Source: a virus. From it: a stretch of 42,993 nucleotides of DNA. This document shows positions 39,517-42,993 of this stretch, piece by piece. The translations under genes were made by a program, and so were the position numbers. The notes under the pieces were generated by a model. That model had not been told where the DNA came from. It ran no database searches and saw nothing but the letters and a program-made list of their open reading frames with translations. The stretch lies in IMG/VR virus record IMGVR_UViG_3300046733_000717, positions 1 through 42,993 of that record; one strand, 5' to 3'. Each line of letters opens with the position of its first letter. Positions within the stretch are counted from its first letter, which is position 1.

Positions 39517-39528
39517 TTTTATAAGGTT

Positions 39529-39557
39529 TGCGGGCGCCTTCGAACAAAAAGCCCGCA
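39529..39557 (+). terminator. Stem-loop after the beta-barrel gene
   Basis: TGCGGGC and GCCCGCA arms around a 15-base loop. No T run follows, so it is a weak or factor-assisted terminator, or a 3' stabiliser. Confidence 0.55.
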
Positions 39558-39579
39558 CATTTCCAATACATTTTTAAGG

Positions 39580-39610
39580 TTGACTTTTAGTCTCATTATG
39601 TTATTATAAT
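39580..39610 (+). promoter_or_regulatory. sigma70-type promoter for tRNA-Arg
   Basis: TTGACT at 39580-39585 and TATAAT at 39605-39610 (19-base spacer, or 18 if the hexamer is TTATAA). The -10 lies at the centre of the perfect 14-base palindrome GTTATTATAATAAC (39600-39613). Confidence 0.6.
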
Positions 39611-39618
39611 AACTTAAT

Positions 39619-39695
39619 GGACCCGTAGTTCAGCTGGATAGAATGCCTGTCTACGAAACAGGAGGTCAAAGGTTCGAATCCTTTCGGGTCCGCCA
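39619..39695 (+). tRNA. tRNA-Arg (anticodon ACG)
   Basis: 77-nt cloverleaf. Acceptor GGACCCG pairs with CGGGTCC, anticodon stem CCTGT/ACAGG with loop CTACGAA gives ACG (to be read after A-to-I editing), discriminator G, and CCA is encoded. Confidence 0.95.
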
Positions 39696-39701
39696 AAATT
39701 T

Positions 39702-39709
39702 AATAAATA
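39702..39709 (+). promoter_or_regulatory. T4-late-like promoter giving a leaderless GTG start
   Basis: AATAAATA is followed by exactly five bases (TACTT) and the GTG at 39715. No Shine-Dalgarno is present. The same TAAATA-N5-start spacing occurs at 14756, 26196 and 35407. Confidence 0.5.
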
Positions 39710-39714
39710 TACTT

Positions 39715-40092
39715 GTGACACATATTGTACATAAGCACATTATAATTAGAGCGGAAGTGCTTAATCCGCCAAGTGATGAAACTCACACTAGCAACCAAGT
39801 AAAAACTCTGATCGAAGATATAGGTATGAAGATACTTATGGGGCCATTTGCAAAATATGTAGATATGGTTGGTAACAGAGGACTTACAGTTGCAACAATT
39901 ATAGAAACCTCACATATAGTATTGCACACATGGGACGAATGCGATCCTGCATTAATGCAATTAGACGTTTATACTTGTGGACCATTTGATCCTGAAATAG
40001 TATTTAAATGGCTTGAACAATACAACCCAATAAAAATAGATCACAAATATATTGATAGGGAATTTGGTTTAGAAATCTTGCCAAGGAAATAG
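39715..40092 (+). CDS. speD: S-adenosylmethionine decarboxylase-like protein (SpeD)
   Basis: 125 residues from GTG 39715; a longer frame back into tRNA-Arg is rejected. ATIIETSHIVLHTWDECDPA contains the processing Ser-His of AdoMetDC (ESH is TSH here), with LDVYTCG supplying the catalytic Cys and the later Asp. The enzyme self-cleaves at that Ser to form a pyruvoyl group, giving decarboxylated SAM for spermidine. The Glu-to-Thr change before Ser may affect cleavage. It overlaps the reverse-strand gene by 24 bases. Confidence 0.83.
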   Translation: MTHIVHKHIIIRAEVLNPPSDETHTSNQVKTLIEDIGMKILMGPFAKYVDMVGNRGLTVATIIETSHIVLHTWDECDPALMQLDVYTCGPFDPEIVFKWLEQYNPIKIDHKYIDREFGLEILPRK

Positions 40093-41427
40093 TTTTTTTA
40101 AATACGGATATGTCGTCTGACCTTTAATTAATAAAGTATCAAAACCTTTCCATATAATTCTTCCATTACATCCTTCAAGGTATGTTATCATATCTCTTTC
40201 ACATTTAAGTCTTATGTTTTGTGAATACAATACTGCATTAACTTCGTAATTGTATGCATTACTACTATCAATAAAAACTTTCTCGTTTTCATTTAATCTG
40301 TTAACTTCAGAATCTAAAAGCATTTGTAATTTATTAATATTCATAACATCTAACCTCTTAAAGTCAACTTTAAATGATTGTGCTTCTTTCCTCCACCAAT
40401 CAATAAAGTCTTGTCCTAGGTCTTTTAAATATGAATCTACTATTTTTAAATTTTCAGGTCTTGTAAAAAACATTGATTGTATGTAATGATCTAATGTATA
40501 TTGTGTAACAAATTGTTCCCAATTAGTTCCATCCCAATTTTTAAATATATGACTTTGCATATGTAATGCTAATACATCTTGATCGTAACAAAACAAACGA
40601 CCATTTGGTTTTAAACCTTGTATGTATGCATTTATAATAGGACTTAGTCCACCACATGTACTAAACACAGCTCCACACACTTGATCTTTTCTAATAGTAT
40701 CTAAATCTTCTGTATTTGCAGAATACCATCTTGTTACCCAACACTCTGCACCAATCATATGAAACTTTTCATAATGATCCATCATCTCACCATATACATA
40801 TTCTTTTTGATGGCGTAAATGTTTATCCCATACAGCTACTTTTTTGCCTTGTGATAATGCAGTGTTTAATAAGTTCCAACCTGTGTGTTGTCCTACTACA
40901 TTAACTTCTTCATCCGTAGCACTAATTGATACTGGATTATATGTTTGATGATCACTTAATGTTTCTGTAGAACGTTCTACTTTAGTAGCTGTCCATTCAA
41001 CATCATCTAGTCTTTCTCCAAAGAAAGGTTTACCTGACTCAGCCCACCATTCAAGATCTATCCACATACATTGTGGATGTAGTTGCCACCATGCTTCTTC
41101 TCTGTCTAATATATGTCCTACAATAACACAGTCTTTGAATTCGTTGCCCCAATAGGGTTTTGTTTCTTCAATAAAGTCTTGTAAAACAATTCCTTGTTTC
41201 ATAATCATAATGCTCGTGAATCCATTATCTAATCCTTGTTGACATAAGTCTACAAAATCATATGATGATACTTGTTTTATTTTTCTATATTTAATAGAAT
41301 AAAAGTCTAACAAATTAGCAGTAGTTGCTTCTACAGTTTTGTCTTTTATCCTGTCGTTGAGTAGCCATCCTAATCCGCAATCCTGTGGAAGTTTATCAGG
41401 CCCATGTGGTAATACAAAATTTTTCAT
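40069..41427 (-). CDS. Uncharacterised protein, 452 aa, paralog of 19425-20531
   Basis: The Shine-Dalgarno AGAGG lies nine bases before the start (reverse strand). Shared landmarks with the 368-residue paralog include LGWLLND, MKQGIV, a CGGLSPI motif, NWDGTNWEQF and a C-terminal FPWQ. The longer N-terminal and central insert (WWQLHPQCMWIDLEWWAESG...) is unique. The central Rossmann-like segment (GRLFCYDQDVLAL) might bind a nucleotide or SAM. No function is recognised. The gene is monocistronic, opposite to speD. Confidence 0.6.
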   Translation of the reverse strand: MKNFVLPHGPDKLPQDCGLGWLLNDRIKDKTVEATTANLLDFYSIKYRKIKQVSSYDFVDLCQQGLDNGFTSIMIMKQGIVLQDFIEETKPYWGNEFKDCVIVGHILDREEAWWQLHPQCMWIDLEWWAESGKPFFGERLDDVEWTATKVERSTETLSDHQTYNPVSISATDEEVNVVGQHTGWNLLNTALSQGKKVAVWDKHLRHQKEYVYGEMMDHYEKFHMIGAECWVTRWYSANTEDLDTIRKDQVCGAVFSTCGGLSPIINAYIQGLKPNGRLFCYDQDVLALHMQSHIFKNWDGTNWEQFVTQYTLDHYIQSMFFTRPENLKIVDSYLKDLGQDFIDWWRKEAQSFKVDFKRLDVMNINKLQMLLDSEVNRLNENEKVFIDSSNAYNYEVNAVLYSQNIRLKCERDMITYLEGCNGRIIWKGFDTLLIKGQTTYPYLKKLFPWQDF

Positions 41428-41445
41428 AATTTTCCTCTGTTGGTG

Positions 41446-41474
41446 TTGACTTTGTGAGTGTTTTGTTTTATAAT
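41446..41474 (+). promoter_or_regulatory. sigma70-type promoter P1
   Basis: TTGACT at 41446-41451, a 17-base spacer and TATAAT at 41469-41474, with AATAAATA overlapping downstream. It lies about 150 bases before the gene at 41597 and shares TGTTGAC-N-TTGTGA with P2. Confidence 0.65.
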
Positions 41475-41543
41475 AAATATCATTAACAAAGTATATTACT
41501 ATTTACCATCTGTAATAAACTAGTAAATAAGACAAAAAAGATG

Positions 41544-41572
41544 TTGACATTGTGAACATTAGATGTTATATT
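41544..41572 (+). promoter_or_regulatory. sigma70-type promoter P2
   Basis: TTGACA at 41544-41549, a 17-base spacer and TATATT at 41567-41572. The -10 is inside ATGTTA-N6-TAACAT (41563-41580). It leads to the gene at 41597 with GGAG before the ATG. Confidence 0.72.
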
Positions 41573-41596
41573 AGTAACATAAATTAAGGAGCGGAT

Positions 41597-41818
41597 ATGA
41601 TTAGTAGTAGACAAATAGTAGAAATCTTAAATGATGAGATCAGTAAAGAAAACGATGAATCAGTCCGTACAGCACTAAGAAAAGTTAAGGACAGAATTGA
41701 GATTCTAGAAGAAATTGAATACGTTAACATGTACAAACAGCCCGTATACGATGAAACTGAATCAAAAAGTAAAACAAAGCGAAAGGCTGCTGAAGAATTT
41801 GATAAGTTGTTTAAATGA
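41597..41818 (+). CDS. Small charged helical protein, 73 aa
   Basis: Largely helical (QIVEILNDEISKENDESVRT...) with a Lys-rich end (KSKTKRKAAEEFDKLFK). It is preceded by GGAG. Overlaps the next gene by four bases. Function unknown, from the P1/P2 unit. Confidence 0.6.
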   Translation: MISSRQIVEILNDEISKENDESVRTALRKVKDRIEILEEIEYVNMYKQPVYDETESKSKTKRKAAEEFDKLFK

Positions 41819-41997
41819 CAATAGTAGACTATAGCGAAGTTCTAAACAAAATTGAAGTACTTACGGAAACAGTAGAAGTGATCCGGAGTCGTATACAAGA
41901 ACACGACACCGGACACTTATACACAACAATAAGTACATTAGAAGAATATATACAAGAGCTAAACAAGCAAATAAAAATCCTCGAAACAACAGAGTAA
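41815..41997 (+). CDS. Small coiled-coil protein, 60 aa
   Basis: Two heptad-like helices (VLNKIEVLTETVEVIRSRIQ, then LEEYIQELNKQIKILETTE). It is coupled to the upstream gene by an ATGA overlap. Likely oligomerises; function unknown. Confidence 0.55.
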   Translation: MTIVDYSEVLNKIEVLTETVEVIRSRIQEHDTGHLYTTISTLEEYIQELNKQIKILETTE

Positions 41998-42000
41998 AAC

Positions 42001-42288
42001 ATGAAACTTAAAGATCTTAAAATGGTGGAAACCAAATTTCCAAACGGCGTAAAAGCAACTGTACAGTTTGGACCTCATTACGAATTAAGTATTATTAAAA
42101 ACGAAATGTCTTATGGCGGGAAAAGTGGACTATACGAAATCGGTGTCTTTTTAGATAACGAAATGGTAGCACTACCAAGTATTACTGAATCAGGTGATAC
42201 TGTCAGAGGATACCTCACCGAAGAAAAGGTAGACTTTATCATAGAGTCTATGTCAAGCCTCACAAAGAGAGAACCTACACAAAGATAA
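42001..42288 (+). CDS. Uncharacterised protein, 95 aa
   Basis: Mixed alpha/beta: MKLKDLKMVETKFPNGVKAT, HYELSIIKNEMSYGGKSG, YEIGVFLDNEMVALPSITES. Similar to short accessory proteins of marine T4-like phages by style, without a family call. It precedes four tRNAs. Confidence 0.5.
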   Translation: MKLKDLKMVETKFPNGVKATVQFGPHYELSIIKNEMSYGGKSGLYEIGVFLDNEMVALPSITESGDTVRGYLTEEKVDFIIESMSSLTKREPTQR

Positions 42289-42296
42289 ACAGTTAT

Positions 42297-42373
42297 CCGC
42301 TCTTAGCTCAGCTGGATAGAGCAACTGCCTTCTAAGCAGTAGGTCACAGGTTCGAATCCTGTAGAGCGGGCCA
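42297..42373 (+). tRNA. tRNA-Arg (anticodon TCT)
   Basis: 77-nt cloverleaf. Acceptor CCGCTCT pairs with AGAGCGG, anticodon loop CTTCTAA gives TCT, CCA encoded. It reads AGA, common in this AT-rich genome. Confidence 0.95.
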
Positions 42374-42378
42374 ATTTA

Positions 42379-42462
42379 GCCTCCTTGATGGAATGGTAGA
42401 CATAACAGACTTAAAATCTGTGGCCATATGGCGTCCCGGTTCGAGTCCGGGAGGAGGTACCA
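42379..42462 (+). tRNA. tRNA-Leu (anticodon TAA)
   Basis: 84-nt class II tRNA. Acceptor GCCTCCT pairs with AGGAGGT, anticodon stem ACAGA/TCTGT with loop CTTAAAA gives TAA. CCA encoded. Reads UUA, the most AT-rich Leu codon. Confidence 0.95.
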
Positions 42463-42467
42463 AAGAT

Positions 42468-42544
42468 ACTCTTGTAGCATAGCGGTCTAATGCCACCCGC
42501 TCATAACGGGTCGATCACAGGTTCGAATCCTGTCGGGAGTACCA
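42468..42544 (+). tRNA. tRNA with CAT anticodon (Met or Ile2)
   Basis: 77-nt cloverleaf. Acceptor ACTCTTG pairs with CGGGAGT (two G-U pairs). Anticodon stem ACCCG/CGGGT with loop CTCATAA gives CAT. Lacks the initiator G-C pattern orientation. Its identity differs from the CAT tRNA at 14664, so one may be Met and the other Ile2. Confidence 0.9.
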
Positions 42545-42562
42545 AGAAAGAAGAAGAAGGAA

Positions 42563-42637
42563 TGGAAAGTAGCATAACGGTAATGCAGTTGTTTTTGGTA
42601 CAAAAGATTATAGGTTCGAATCCTATCTTTCCAGCCA
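42563..42637 (+). tRNA. tRNA-Gln (anticodon TTG)
   Basis: 75-nt cloverleaf. Acceptor TGGAAAG pairs with CTTTCCA, with a U1-A72 pair as in bacterial tRNA-Gln. Anticodon loop TTTTGGT gives TTG; the first stem pair is a mismatch. CCA encoded. Confidence 0.88.
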
Positions 42638-42652
42638 ATAAAAGGATAGTCA

Positions 42653-42993
42653 ATGTATAAAGTAACAGCATGGTTTAAAGATAAAAAAATATCACAAGAA
42701 TTTCACAATGTACTTGATGCTATTGAATATAGAGATGATGTGGACGCACATTATCCAACAAAGGTAATATTTAGAAAGGTAATATCAATGAGAGAATTTA
42801 TTTACAACAGTTGGAACGTAGTTATGGATCATGAAAAGAATCCACTATGTAACATTCCAGATTTCAGCACACGGCACATGATTATGCAAGTATTAGCATG
42901 GATGTGGTGTATTGTGTTTGCTATTATTGTAGGTAGCATGTGGGCAGGAGTAGTTAGTATGATGCTACACGCATTACTGTTAGCCGCAGTTGC
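42653..42993 (+). CDS. Membrane protein, 3' end beyond window
   Basis: The frame is open from ATG 42653 (AAAGGA upstream) to the window end, at least 113 residues. The first 45 residues (MYKVTAWFKDKKISQEFHNV) look like one small domain. A second in-frame ATG at 42788 begins MREFIYNSWNVVMDHEKNPL, a segment that seems to form an independent conserved protein start. Hydrophobic helices follow (VLAWMWCIVFAIIVGSMWAG). The N-terminal 45 residues may be a fusion, or 42788 may be the true start. Confidence 0.55.
   Translation, partial: MYKVTAWFKDKKISQEFHNVLDAIEYRDDVDAHYPTKVIFRKVISMREFIYNSWNVVMDHEKNPLCNIPDFSTRHMIMQVLAWMWCIVFAIIVGSMWAGVVSMMLHALLLAAV

Noticed and set aside
39643-39714. N-terminal extension of SpeD into tRNA-Arg
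   Set aside because: It would translate the tRNA anticodon and T-arm. The GTG at 39715 has the TAAATA-N5 spacing seen at other starts.

Overview
The window reads as a segment of a large, AT-rich, T4-like (contractile-tailed) marine bacteriophage that probably infects an alphaproteobacterium, with a SAR11-type host as one possibility. The phage assignment rests on tightly packed and overlapping genes, a PAAR spike protein, a collagen-repeat tail or baseplate protein, a class Ia ribonucleotide reductase with glutaredoxin, eleven tRNA genes with encoded CCA ends, a remnant of T4-type DNA ligase, and T4-late-promoter-like TAAATA motifs. The alphaproteobacterial host is inferred mainly from a circularly permuted, two-piece tmRNA gene.

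Layout. 1-4.3 kb: small virion or core-type proteins (coiled-coil, disordered, acidic), one structural protein and an SGNH-hydrolase-like protein. 4.3-9.6 kb: a PD-(D/E)XK nuclease on an apparently leaderless transcript, then nrdA-nrdB-grx. 9.3-11.5 kb: Sm-like, PAAR and collagen-repeat proteins. 11.5-15 kb: small genes, two tRNA groups, IscU and a secreted staphylococcal-type nuclease. 15-20.5 kb: paralogous unknown proteins, a ferredoxin-NADP+ reductase and a 2-oxoglutarate oxygenase. 20.5-24.8 kb: short accessory genes behind four near-identical promoters that carry a palindromic operator in the -35/-10 spacer, plus an ATP-dependent DNA ligase and a small alarmone (ppGpp) hydrolase. 25.5-34.4 kb: ClpP, a P-loop kinase, a second nuclease, a membrane/coiled-coil protein with a peptidoglycan-binding motif, ClpX, IF-3, bS21, Hsp20, ClpS, a glutamine-amidotransferase-like protein, a cytidylyltransferase and GMP reductase. 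34.4-42.3 kb: a structured leader with DUF1127-type small proteins, a degenerate T4-type ligase, a reverse-strand lipase and MscS-like protein, peroxiredoxin, an acetyltransferase-like protein, tmRNA, an outer-membrane beta-barrel, SpeD and a large paralogous unknown. 42.3 kb to the end: four tRNAs and a membrane protein cut by the window edge.

How the genes fit together. The most striking content is a phage-borne ribosome-rescue and proteolysis set. The tmRNA encodes a tag ending in ALAA, which is the kind of end ClpX recognises, and the same window carries ClpX with its ClpP-docking IGF motif, a ClpP without propeptide, ClpS and Hsp20. IF-3 and bS21 sit directly between clpX and hsp20, so the phage appears able to alter initiation, rescue and degradation together. 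A second theme is nucleotide supply and redox: ribonucleotide reductase, glutaredoxin, GMP reductase, ferredoxin-NADP+ reductase, IscU and peroxiredoxin. A third is regulation: sigma70-type promoters with palindromes, T4-late-like motifs, and several start codons placed exactly five bases after TAAATA, implying leaderless late transcripts. All functions are inferred from motifs read in the sequence; no database search was run.
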